From: an uncultured Dorea sp.
GTDB taxonomy: Bacteria; Bacillota; Clostridia; Lachnospirales; Lachnospiraceae
Reading direction: 5' to 3'
Length of the DNA: 47,643 nucleotides
Assembly: GCA_910584265.1 (NCBI GenBank)
Contig: CAJTZE010000026.1
Span: 1-47,643, forward strand
Shown here: positions 39,737-46,540 of the stretch, piece after piece
Layout of the letters: each line of letters opens with the position of its first letter
Position numbering within the stretch: the first letter of the stretch is position 1
The notes under the pieces: generated by a model
The model's input: only the letters and a program-made list of their open reading frames with translations
Databases searched by the model: none
Told to the model about the DNA's origin: nothing
Translations under genes and position numbers: made by a program

Positions 39737-41113
39737 ATGAGTAAGAAATTCATGACAAAGGTAACCGCGCTGGGGCTTATCATGGCGCTGATGACCGTAA
39801 TGCTGACCGGATGCAGATTCGGATTTGCCAGTGACCCGGATGATCCGAATGAGGAAGAGGAGGTAATACCAATTGATACCTCGGTGGATACATTTGAGTA
39901 TGACTCTTCACTGGAGGGGACCAGTATTACGCTTTTGAATTCTAAAGCAGAGATTCAGGTTGCCTTAGGCGAGATGGCTGCGGCATTCGAGGAGAAATCC
40001 GGCGTCCATGTGGAGGTAATGCCGGTTACAGATGGGGACTCTCCCTACACGAAGGTGGTGAGCCTTTACAATTCCGGCAATCCGCCGACCTTATCGATCT
40101 TGGATACGACAGACGTGATCGCGCTGGCAGAAGAAAAGGCGGCGGATTTGACCGAAGAGGAATGGACCAAGGAAACGGAAGAATATCTGACTGAAGTAAA
40201 TGGGAAGGTATACAGTTTCCCGTTATGTATCGAGGGACGCGGAATCATTTATAACAAGGCTGTCATCGAAGAAGCTCTTGGCAGGGAATTTGACCCGGAA
40301 GCGATTACCACGCAGGATGAATTTGTAGAGCTTCTTGACACGCTGGTGGAGGCAGGGATTGAGAAGCCGGTTTCCGTTGCAAAGGAGGACTGGTCTCTGG
40401 GAGCGCACCATCTGCAGTATATTTATGAGACCTATGACGGAACGTCCGAAGGCGCGCAGGAAGTAATCGAGAAGATCAAGAAGGGAAAATTGAATCTGGA
40501 TTCCTATGACAGACTATCAGAGTTCCTGGATATGTTTGATGTATTGAAGAAATACAATGTGGCAAAGGGAGACCCGCTGGGTGCAGACTATGATGAGATG
40601 GCGATCGATCTGGCAGACGGAAAGACAGCCTTCTGGTTTAACGGCAACTGGGCATGGCCGAATCTTGCGGAAGCAGGAGCAGAAAATGAGGACGAATACG
40701 GGTTCCTTCCTTATTTCATGAACAATGATGCGGATGATTTTGCAAACAGCCAAATTCAGGGTTCGCCGTCAAAGCAGGTATTGCTGGACGGGCAGATTGC
40801 CACTGAGAAAGAGCAGGCAGCTGCAAAGGAATTCTTAAATTGGATCGTATACAGCGAGATCGGACAGCAGATGCTGGTAAAGACCTGTAATCTAATCCCG
40901 CCGTTTACCAATAATCCCTATGAGCCGGCAGACCCATTAAGCCGTGACATTTACGAGAAGGTGCAGGAACAAAAAGCATTTAATGCATCTGCGATCGTTC
41001 CAAATGATCATTGGTCGGTTCTTGGCGCGGCCATGCAGAAATATCTGGCAGACAGAAGCGGCAGAGAAGCGCTTACTGAGTCGATTCAGGAATATTGGGA
41101 CGAACAGGAATAG
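39737..41113 (+). CDS. Sugar ABC transporter substrate-binding lipoprotein (third system)
   Basis: Family 1 solute-binding protein of 458 aa. The signal MTKVTALGLIMALMTVM plus LTGC gives a lipid-modified Cys near residue 26. An unusually acidic linker follows (DPDDPNEEEEVIPIDTSVD). The mature domain has SITLLNSKAEIQVALGEMAA, VNGKVYSFPLCIEGRGIIYN as the hinge segment, FWFNGNWAWPNLAEAG, and QIQGSPSKQVLLDGQIA near the C-terminus. CAAGGAGGGA sets ATG 39737. It leads an operon of SBP plus two permeases divergent from the LacI gene. The ligand is inferred as sucrose or fructo-oligosaccharide from the GH32 gene behind, but that gene has its own promoter, so the link is moderate. Confidence 0.88.
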   Translation: MSKKFMTKVTALGLIMALMTVMLTGCRFGFASDPDDPNEEEEVIPIDTSVDTFEYDSSLEGTSITLLNSKAEIQVALGEMAAAFEEKSGVHVEVMPVTDGDSPYTKVVSLYNSGNPPTLSILDTTDVIALAEEKAADLTEEEWTKETEEYLTEVNGKVYSFPLCIEGRGIIYNKAVIEEALGREFDPEAITTQDEFVELLDTLVEAGIEKPVSVAKEDWSLGAHHLQYIYETYDGTSEGAQEVIEKIKKGKLNLDSYDRLSEFLDMFDVLKKYNVAKGDPLGADYDEMAIDLADGKTAFWFNGNWAWPNLAEAGAENEDEYGFLPYFMNNDADDFANSQIQGSPSKQVLLDGQIATEKEQAAAKEFLNWIVYSEIGQQMLVKTCNLIPPFTNNPYEPADPLSRDIYEKVQEQKAFNASAIVPNDHWSVLGAAMQKYLADRSGREALTESIQEYWDEQE

Positions 41114-41121
41114 GAGGGCGG

Positions 41122-41997
41122 ATGATGAAATCAAAAAATAATGTGAAGGATTTTGGAATGTTTGCACTGCCGGGACTGTTTTGCTTCCTTGCGGTGGTTA
41201 TCGTACCGTTTGTCTATGGTGTATATCTGACACTGACAGACTGGAATGGCGTGTCGAACGTGAAGAACTTTATCGGATTTAAGAATTTTGCAGGAGTTGT
41301 GAAGGATACGCAGTTCTGGACCTCTCTGCTTCTGACCTTTAAATATGTAATCGTGGTAGTACTTCTGGTCAATGTGTTTGCATTTGCGATCGCCTATCTG
41401 CTGACAAGAGGGATCAAGGGACAGAATTTCTTCCGTGCCGGATTCTTTACTCCGAACCTGATCGGCGGTATCGTGCTTGGATATATCTGGCAGTTTGTAT
41501 TTTCCAGAGTATTTGTAAGCATCGGAGAAAGCACCGGATGGAAATTGTTTGAGGTGTCCTGGCTATCCGACCCGACGAATGCATTTATTGCCCTGGTGGT
41601 AGTGTCCGTATGGCAGCTTTCCGGTTACATGATCCTGATCTATGTAGCAGGCTTTATGGGGCTTAGTGAGGATGTTCTGGAGGCGGCAAGTATCGACGGT
41701 GCGTCCGGGTTTGTAAAATTAAAGAATATTATTATGCCGCTGATGATGTCATCGGTTACCATCTGCCTGTTCCTTACCTTATCCCGGGCGTTCATGGTAT
41801 ACGATGTGAACCTGTCATTGACAGCGGGCGCTCCCTATGGAACGACGGAAATGGCTGCAATGCATGTGTATGAGAAGGCGTTTACATCCAGACAGTTTGG
41901 CGTAGGCCAGTCTGAAGCGCTGATCCTCTTTATCATTGTTGCATGTATCAGCGGACTTCAGGTGTACTTTACGAAAAAACAGGAGGTTGAAGCATAA
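41122..41997 (+). CDS. Sugar ABC transporter permease, MalF type (third system)
   Basis: A 291-aa permease with six predicted membrane segments, from FGMFALPGLFCFLAVVIVPF onward. The ATPase-contact loop reads LEAASIDGASGFVKLKNIIM. TAGGAGGGCGG serves ATG 41122, with a second ATG directly behind. The binding-protein stop is part of that ribosome site. Unlike the other two importers there is no hairpin between binding protein and permease. The stop overlaps the next ATG by one base. Confidence 0.88.
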   Translation: MMKSKNNVKDFGMFALPGLFCFLAVVIVPFVYGVYLTLTDWNGVSNVKNFIGFKNFAGVVKDTQFWTSLLLTFKYVIVVVLLVNVFAFAIAYLLTRGIKGQNFFRAGFFTPNLIGGIVLGYIWQFVFSRVFVSIGESTGWKLFEVSWLSDPTNAFIALVVVSVWQLSGYMILIYVAGFMGLSEDVLEAASIDGASGFVKLKNIIMPLMMSSVTICLFLTLSRAFMVYDVNLSLTAGAPYGTTEMAAMHVYEKAFTSRQFGVGQSEALILFIIVACISGLQVYFTKKQEVEA

Positions 41998-42857
41998 TGA
42001 AGCAGACGACGATTGGCGGAACAAAAAGAAAAGCAGCGAATATTCTTGCAATGGCGGGGCTGATTATTATCTTTATTGCCTACATGTTTCCATTCTTGAT
42101 GGTAGTGATCAACTCCCTAAAGCAGAAAAGGGATATTATTAAGAGCCCGTTTTCCTGGCTGTTTACCATTAAAGGACTGTCCTTTGACAACTTTGTAAAG
42201 GCATTTACCCAGATGGATTTCCTGAATGCGTTCAAGAATTCGTTAATTGTAACGGTGTCCGCTACCGTGCTTGTCACGCTGTTCGCGGCAATGCTGGCAT
42301 ATTATATTGTGCGCCATAACAATACGATTTCCAAGATTACCTTTGCGCTTATGGTGGCGTCTATGATCATTCCTTTCCAGGCGATCATGATCCCACTGGT
42401 AAGTATTTACGGAGGAACGCTAAATATCTTAAATCACAGGATTACATTGATCTTTATGCATACGGGATTTTCCATGGCCATGTCCGTGTTTATGTTCCAC
42501 GGCTTTATCAAGGGAAATGTGCCGATGGCGCTGGAGGAGGCGGCTTATATCGACGGGTGTACCCATTCCCAGACATTTTTTAAGATCGTGCTGCCGTTGT
42601 TAAAGCCGATCATATCAACGATGGTAATTTTAAACTCCCTTGCTTTCTGGAATGACTTCCTTCTTCCGTCGCTGGTGCTGACGGATAAGAAGCTTTTGAC
42701 GCTGCCTTTGTCTACCTACAGCTTTTATGGTACATACTCAGCAGACTATGGAACGATCATGGCCGGGCTGTTATTGTGTGTAATACCGATACTGATTCTG
42801 TATATCGTGCTTCAGAAGCAGATTATCGGCGGTGTGGTTGCCGGTGCGGTAAAATAA
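41997..42857 (+). CDS. Sugar ABC transporter permease, MalG type (third system)
   Basis: A 286-aa permease with six predicted membrane segments. The ATPase-contact loop reads LEEAAYIDGCTHSQTFFKIV, with an intact EAA, and the C-terminus is QIIGGVVAGAVK. It starts in a TAATG overlap with the preceding gene behind CAGGAGG. An unusually long inverted repeat with a T run follows 37 bases later and ends the operon. No ATPase gene is present. Confidence 0.88.
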   Translation: MKQTTIGGTKRKAANILAMAGLIIIFIAYMFPFLMVVINSLKQKRDIIKSPFSWLFTIKGLSFDNFVKAFTQMDFLNAFKNSLIVTVSATVLVTLFAAMLAYYIVRHNNTISKITFALMVASMIIPFQAIMIPLVSIYGGTLNILNHRITLIFMHTGFSMAMSVFMFHGFIKGNVPMALEEAAYIDGCTHSQTFFKIVLPLLKPIISTMVILNSLAFWNDFLLPSLVLTDKKLLTLPLSTYSFYGTYSADYGTIMAGLLLCVIPILILYIVLQKQIIGGVVAGAVK

Positions 42858-42893
42858 ATGATAAATTGCTTTTGCGGTAGGAAATAAGGAAAT

Positions 42894-42991
42894 AATTCCG
42901 TGCCGCCTTAGCCAAAAGCGTCTCTGAATGCCTCGTGCAGTAAGCCGAAGCCTTTCGGAGGCGCTTTTGGTTAAGGCGGCACGGAATTTTT
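42894..42991 (+). terminator. Oversized inverted-repeat terminator after the third importer
   Basis: The 27 bases at 42894-42920 are inverted at 42962-42988 with a single G-T position, then five Ts follow. The 41-base centre contains a smaller CCGAA/TTCGG stem. The whole forms a 95-nt hairpin, far longer than ordinary terminators in this window. It separates the ABC operon from the GH32 gene. Confidence 0.75.
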
Positions 42992-43061
42992 GAAGCCGAA
43001 AAGTAATTTATGATATGATGATTTTAGATAGCGTGTAAGGTTTTTAAGATGGCGGAAGGTT

Positions 43062-43091
43062 TTGACAGTGGAATTGGGATGGGTTTATAAT
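43062..43091 (+). promoter_or_regulatory. Strong promoter of the GH32 gene
   Basis: Consensus TTGACA at 43062-43067 and TATAAT at 43086-43091, 18 bases apart, about 39 bases before the start codon. No LacI operator like those at 39521 or 39642 is seen around it. Confidence 0.8.
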
Positions 43092-43129
43092 GAAAATAGA
43101 AGTTTAGCAGGAAGAGGATTGGATGAGAT

Positions 43130-44449
43130 ATGGTAAAAGATGTATTGCATTTGAAGGCTCCGGGGAACTGGATGAACGATCCCAACGGATTTATTTATTT
43201 TAGGGGGAAATATCATTTGTTTTACCAGTATTTTCCCTATGGAACAAGGTGGGGAACAATGCACTGGGGACATGCGGTGAGTAAGGATTTGGTGCATTGG
43301 GAGCATGGGGATATCGCTTTATTTCCGACCAAGAGCTATGATAGGAACGGTGTTTTTTCAGGAAGCGCGCTGGAAAAGGACGGTAAATTATATCTCTATT
43401 ATTCGGCAGTGCGGTATCTTAAGGAGGATGCTGAAAATATCCATCATGCGCCCCATGACAGATATGAGACTAGTCAGGCTTTGATCATTTCGGAGGATGG
43501 GGCAGAATTTGACAACTGGAATGGAAAGCGGCAGATTATTCCTGTGAGCTGTGACGAGGAGATTTCGGATGCGGTACATACCAGGGATCCGAAGGTATGG
43601 GAGAGCAGAGGAATCTATTATATGGTGCTTGGAAGTACCTGTCAGGGGAAAATGGGGCGCGCGGTATTTTACCGAAGTAAAGACGGCATAGCGTGGGAAT
43701 ATCTGAATCAGCTTTGCGGCGGGCAGTTTGGCAGGATACTGGAGTGCCCGGATGTTTTTCGGATGGGGGAAGAATACATTTTTATCGGTTCGCCGATGTA
43801 TGTGGGGGAAGATGAGCCGGGATATGACCATTATGCTGTCTGTGCAAGAGCGGATTTTGATGAAGATACCGGCAGATTGACGCTGCTATCGGAGTGCAGG
43901 TATATGGACTATGGACTGGATCTGTATGCGGCGCAGACGAATCTGGATGAAGCCGGAAGGCGCGTGATGCTTGCGTGGATGCGCATGCCGGTGGCTGTGG
44001 AGGCAGAGGACAGAAGGCGCTGGGTCGGCATGATGTGCCTGCCCAGAGTGATCGAGCTTGTAAAAGGGCATATTTTTTTCCGGTTGCATTCCAATGTGGA
44101 GGATTATTTTTCAGAAGAAACTGAGGCGGGGGGCGGCCTGCCCGGAATGCCGTGCAGGCTTAAGACTGTGCTTGCCGGGGATGAGAGCCTTGACATCGGC
44201 GGTTACCGTATCTGGATAGAGGATGATGCTGTCTGGACCGACAGAAGCAGGGTGTTTGCCGGGATAAAGGATCATAAGCTGGTAAGCGTTACGCCGAAGC
44301 TTGAAGGGAAATATGGGCTGGATATCTATGTGTCAGAGAATCTGATAGAGGTTTTTGTAAATGGCGGGCAGTATGTGATCAGTAATGTGGTCTATGGGCT
44401 TGGCAATGAAATACAGGGGCATGTAGAAAGCATGTATATCCCGGGATAG
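43130..44449 (+). CDS. GH32 beta-fructosidase (sucrose/fructan hydrolase)
   Basis: Hydrolyses terminal beta-fructosyl bonds of sucrose or fructo-oligosaccharides, probably in the cytoplasm because there is no signal peptide. The 439-aa protein has the nucleophile motif NWMNDPNG with Asp17, GVFSGSALEKDGKLYLYYSA, the transition-state stabiliser in TRDPKVWE, and acid/base Glu in ECPDVF. A short C-terminal beta-sandwich ends in YGLDIYVSENLIEVFVNGG. It is some 40-50 residues shorter than typical sucrose-6-phosphate hydrolases. No PTS gene is nearby, so non-phosphorylated substrate from the ABC importer is more likely. ATG 43130 follows AGAGGA. Confidence 0.9.
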   Translation: MVKDVLHLKAPGNWMNDPNGFIYFRGKYHLFYQYFPYGTRWGTMHWGHAVSKDLVHWEHGDIALFPTKSYDRNGVFSGSALEKDGKLYLYYSAVRYLKEDAENIHHAPHDRYETSQALIISEDGAEFDNWNGKRQIIPVSCDEEISDAVHTRDPKVWESRGIYYMVLGSTCQGKMGRAVFYRSKDGIAWEYLNQLCGGQFGRILECPDVFRMGEEYIFIGSPMYVGEDEPGYDHYAVCARADFDEDTGRLTLLSECRYMDYGLDLYAAQTNLDEAGRRVMLAWMRMPVAVEAEDRRRWVGMMCLPRVIELVKGHIFFRLHSNVEDYFSEETEAGGGLPGMPCRLKTVLAGDESLDIGGYRIWIEDDAVWTDRSRVFAGIKDHKLVSVTPKLEGKYGLDIYVSENLIEVFVNGGQYVISNVVYGLGNEIQGHVESMYIPG

Positions 44450-44477
44450 ATAGCGGCGTTACTTATGCAGGAAGGGA

Positions 44478-44768
44478 ATGGGAATTATTGATGTGTTTAA
44501 GAAAAAGGATGGAGCAGGGACTGTAGAGCCCAGTGCTTTGCCGGTGCAGGCCGGGAAGGCCGAAGCAGAGCTTACGGCAGAACAGGTTCTTGCACTGGGG
44601 ATCAGAGTGTCATCGGATAGGAAGGATGACGAGGAGCTCTATTTTCCTGTGGATGGCGGGGTTGAGATTATGTGGGGCGATATGGGAGTGGCGGGCTTCT
44701 TTATCAATTATGAGGATTTGAAACGGAAGGATTTTTCTAAAGTATTGTATAACTGGGACTGCGGCTAG
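44478..44768 (+). CDS. Short YwqG/DUF1963-like protein, probably truncated
   Basis: A 96-aa frame whose C-terminal half (EIMWGDMGVAGFFINYEDLK, then RKDFSKVLYNWDCG) resembles the end of YwqG/DUF1963 proteins, which are normally 250 aa or more. The N-terminal part (MGIIDVFKKKDGAG and an Ala/Glu-rich stretch) could be the original start, which would mean the middle has been deleted in frame. A ribosome site (GGAAGGGA) is present, so a short protein may be made. No function is established for the family. Confidence 0.5.
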   Translation: MGIIDVFKKKDGAGTVEPSALPVQAGKAEAELTAEQVLALGIRVSSDRKDDEELYFPVDGGVEIMWGDMGVAGFFINYEDLKRKDFSKVLYNWDCG

Positions 44769-44802
44769 GGGTATTCCGAGCGGTTAAGCGGGAGGTGTCA
44801 AG

Positions 44803-45174
44803 ATGGGCGTTGATGTTACGATACGTGCGAAAGGGTTATTTGGAAAGCCCCCAGAATTAAAGGATATTCTTCATCCGGGGATAGGATACAGCACATTGGA
44901 TGATGCCTTTCGCCTGTCACTGCCGGCAGGGGCATTAGAAATACAGAATTTCTACCGGCTGGTTGAACGCATCTGCGGTCTTATGGGAACCAAACGCTTT
45001 GTGAGGGATGAAGAGACGGTCGGGCTGGATGAGTTTTTTCATGAGATGCAGAATATGGATGCATATTATGCCAAAGCAAATGCTTACCTCCGTCAGGATG
45101 GCAGTATATTTGGCGTATATGCGCTCTCGGCGGGGGTAAAAACAATCCTTCCATTTAAGCCGGGTTTTTTATAA
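44803..45174 (+). CDS. Hypothetical protein, 123 aa
   Basis: Not recognised. It starts MGVDVTIRAKGLFGKPPELK behind GGGAGG, 34 bases after the YwqG-like fragment. It has no signal peptide or membrane segment, and contains one Cys. A central YRLVERICGLMGTKRFVRDE and FHEMQNMDAYYAKANAYLRQ suggest a helical middle. The ending KTILPFKPGFL is hydrophobic. Context is a zone of accessory and decaying genes, so it may be an immunity- or defence-type gene, but there is no direct evidence. Confidence 0.55.
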   Translation: MGVDVTIRAKGLFGKPPELKDILHPGIGYSTLDDAFRLSLPAGALEIQNFYRLVERICGLMGTKRFVRDEETVGLDEFFHEMQNMDAYYAKANAYLRQDGSIFGVYALSAGVKTILPFKPGFL

Positions 45175-45228
45175 ATGACGAGATTCAGGCTATGAAGTAA
45201 GTATAGTTTGAAGCTGTCTGCATATAAT

Positions 45229-45271
45229 AAAAGCGTACATAATTGACATTGTGTACGCTTTTTACTATAAT
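45229..45271 (+). promoter_or_regulatory. Consensus promoter inside an 11-bp inverted repeat, toxin-antitoxin operator
   Basis: TTGACA at 45243-45248 and TATAAT at 45266-45271 are exactly 17 bases apart. AAAAGCGTACA at 45229-45239 is perfectly inverted as TGTACGCTTTT at 45252-45262, so the repeat brackets the -35 and enters the spacer. Binding of the antitoxin here would shut the promoter, as expected for autoregulated toxin-antitoxin operons. The T-rich right arm could also act as a weak terminator for upstream transcripts. Confidence 0.75.
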
Positions 45272-45298
45272 GGAGGTATAGAACAGGAGATGGTAGAA

Positions 45299-45724
45299 AT
45301 GTTATTAGAAAATGCTACGGATGTAAGAAAAGAATGGAGCAGAGTTGTGGATTCGGTTATTCATGATAAACCTAAATTTATCAAGAGAACAAGAGACAGA
45401 ATGTGGATGTCAAATCTGGATACCATGCAGGAGATTCTTGATGGTTACAAATTTACAGCAGAAAAGTTTAGAGAAGAGGACGGTTCGGTGACGTTATCAT
45501 TGGTAGAGATAGATTTGGTTGAGAACGGCGGGACGGAAGAAGAAGCACGTAATCTACTGGCAGAAGCAATTGTTGATTATTCCATAGAATATTATGGTAA
45601 TTATCAGATTTACAGTAAGGCCCCTAATAGAAGATCACATATACCATATATTTTTAAAGCTTTGATAATGGACGATACGAAGAAACTAGGGGAGAATATT
45701 ATATGCCTAGATGGAAAGAACTAA
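45299..45724 (+). CDS. Antitoxin with Phd-like N-terminus and HicB-like C-terminus
   Basis: First gene of a toxin-antitoxin pair, 141 aa from ATG 45299 (AGGAG at 45285-45289); ATG 45290 is an alternative. Residues about 6-45 (ATDVRKEWSRVVDSVIHDKP, KFIKRTRDRMWMSNLD) have the look of a Phd/YefM DNA-binding and dimerisation domain. The second half (SVTLSLVEIDLVENGGTEEE, ARNLLAEAIVDYSIEYYGNY) resembles the HicB partial RNase H-like fold that docks onto HicA. The gene overlaps the toxin gene by 22 bases, which enforces coupled synthesis. The domain reading is from pattern memory and the hybrid nature is inference; the family itself may be known as a HicA partner. Confidence 0.65.
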   Translation: MLLENATDVRKEWSRVVDSVIHDKPKFIKRTRDRMWMSNLDTMQEILDGYKFTAEKFREEDGSVTLSLVEIDLVENGGTEEEARNLLAEAIVDYSIEYYGNYQIYSKAPNRRSHIPYIFKALIMDDTKKLGENIICLDGKN

Positions 45725-45921
45725 AGAGATTTTGTGAACGGGATGGGTGGGAGCTTTATAAGGATACAGATCATTATTTTTACCGTAAAATAGATGGGGA
45801 TGGAAGTATCCGGAGAACGAAGGTGTCAAAAGGCTCGGGAGAGATTCATTCTGCAATGTGGAAGGTGATTTTGAAGAAACAGTTACAGGTGTCACAAGAA
45901 TATTTTAACAAGAGGATTTGA
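45703..45921 (+). CDS. HicA-type mRNA interferase toxin
   Basis: Small double-stranded-RNA-binding-fold toxin, 72 aa, that should cleave mRNA in the absence of its antitoxin. The start RWKELKRFCERDGWELYKDT matches the HicA helix-strand pattern (xELxKxLxxxGWxxxRxxGSH). The catalytic His is His25 in DTDHYFYRK, and the C-terminal GSGEIHSAMWKVILKKQLQV matches the HicA end (xELxxGTLRxILKQ). The protein is basic, as expected. AGGGGAG lies eight bases before ATG 45703. The gene order antitoxin then toxin is reversed from classic hicAB but is common in this subgroup. Confidence 0.7.
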   Translation: MPRWKELKRFCERDGWELYKDTDHYFYRKIDGDGSIRRTKVSKGSGEIHSAMWKVILKKQLQVSQEYFNKRI

Positions 45922-45988
45922 CTGTGTATGCTCACATGGAAGTATGAGAGAAAGAAGTAAATGTGGTGTAGTAAGTACATGAACTAGA

Positions 45989-46540
45989 ATGTATTTGAAA
46001 AAGAGCTTTACGGAAGAAAAGAGATTGAAGGCAGATAATGTTTCACTATTAGAGTTTATTGGAGCTAGTAAAAGAACTTTTTATATTCCAGTTTATCAAA
46101 GGAATTATGATTGGAAGAAAATTCAATGTATGACATAATTTAATGATGTTGTAGCTATTGCTATGGATTCAAATAGAAATAGTCATTTTATGGGAACAAT
46201 TGTTTATGCAGAGGGAGAATCAACAGCCACATTTCGCGCTGATACGGTTATTGATGGACAGCAGCGACTGACGACAATTATGCTTTTGTTAAAAGCGATA
46301 GCTGATTATAGCGAAGACGAGGAGCTGAAAGCTGATATATTTGAAACATATTTAACAAATCGACGGTGTCCGGAGACATTAAGAATAAAATTAAAACCGA
46401 TGAAATCAGATGCTCAGAATTTTCAAAAATTAATAGATAATCAATTTGAAAATATGAAAGAATCACCAATTCTTATTAATTATAAACTCAAACTTCCCAC
46501 ACTGTTTGGTGTGCTGAACCTTGAAAAATCAATACTTTAA
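45989..46540 (+). pseudogene. DUF262 (GmrSD-type) protein, N-terminal fragment
   Basis: One frame from ATG 45989 reads KRLKADNVSLLEFIGASKRT, FYIPVYQRNYDWKKIQCMT, a TAA at 46136-46138, then FNDVVAIAMDSNRNSHFMGT and DGQQRLTTIMLLLKAIADYS. IPVYQRxYxW and DGQQRLTT are the two signatures of DUF262, the nucleotide-hydrolysing half of GmrSD-type modification-dependent restriction proteins, normally 550 aa or more. The internal stop and loss of everything after about residue 170 make it non-functional. Homology fades near 46500, close to the transposase unit, so the insertion probably truncated it. An ATG at 46163 gives a residual 125-aa frame that is only a piece of this gene. Confidence 0.75.
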
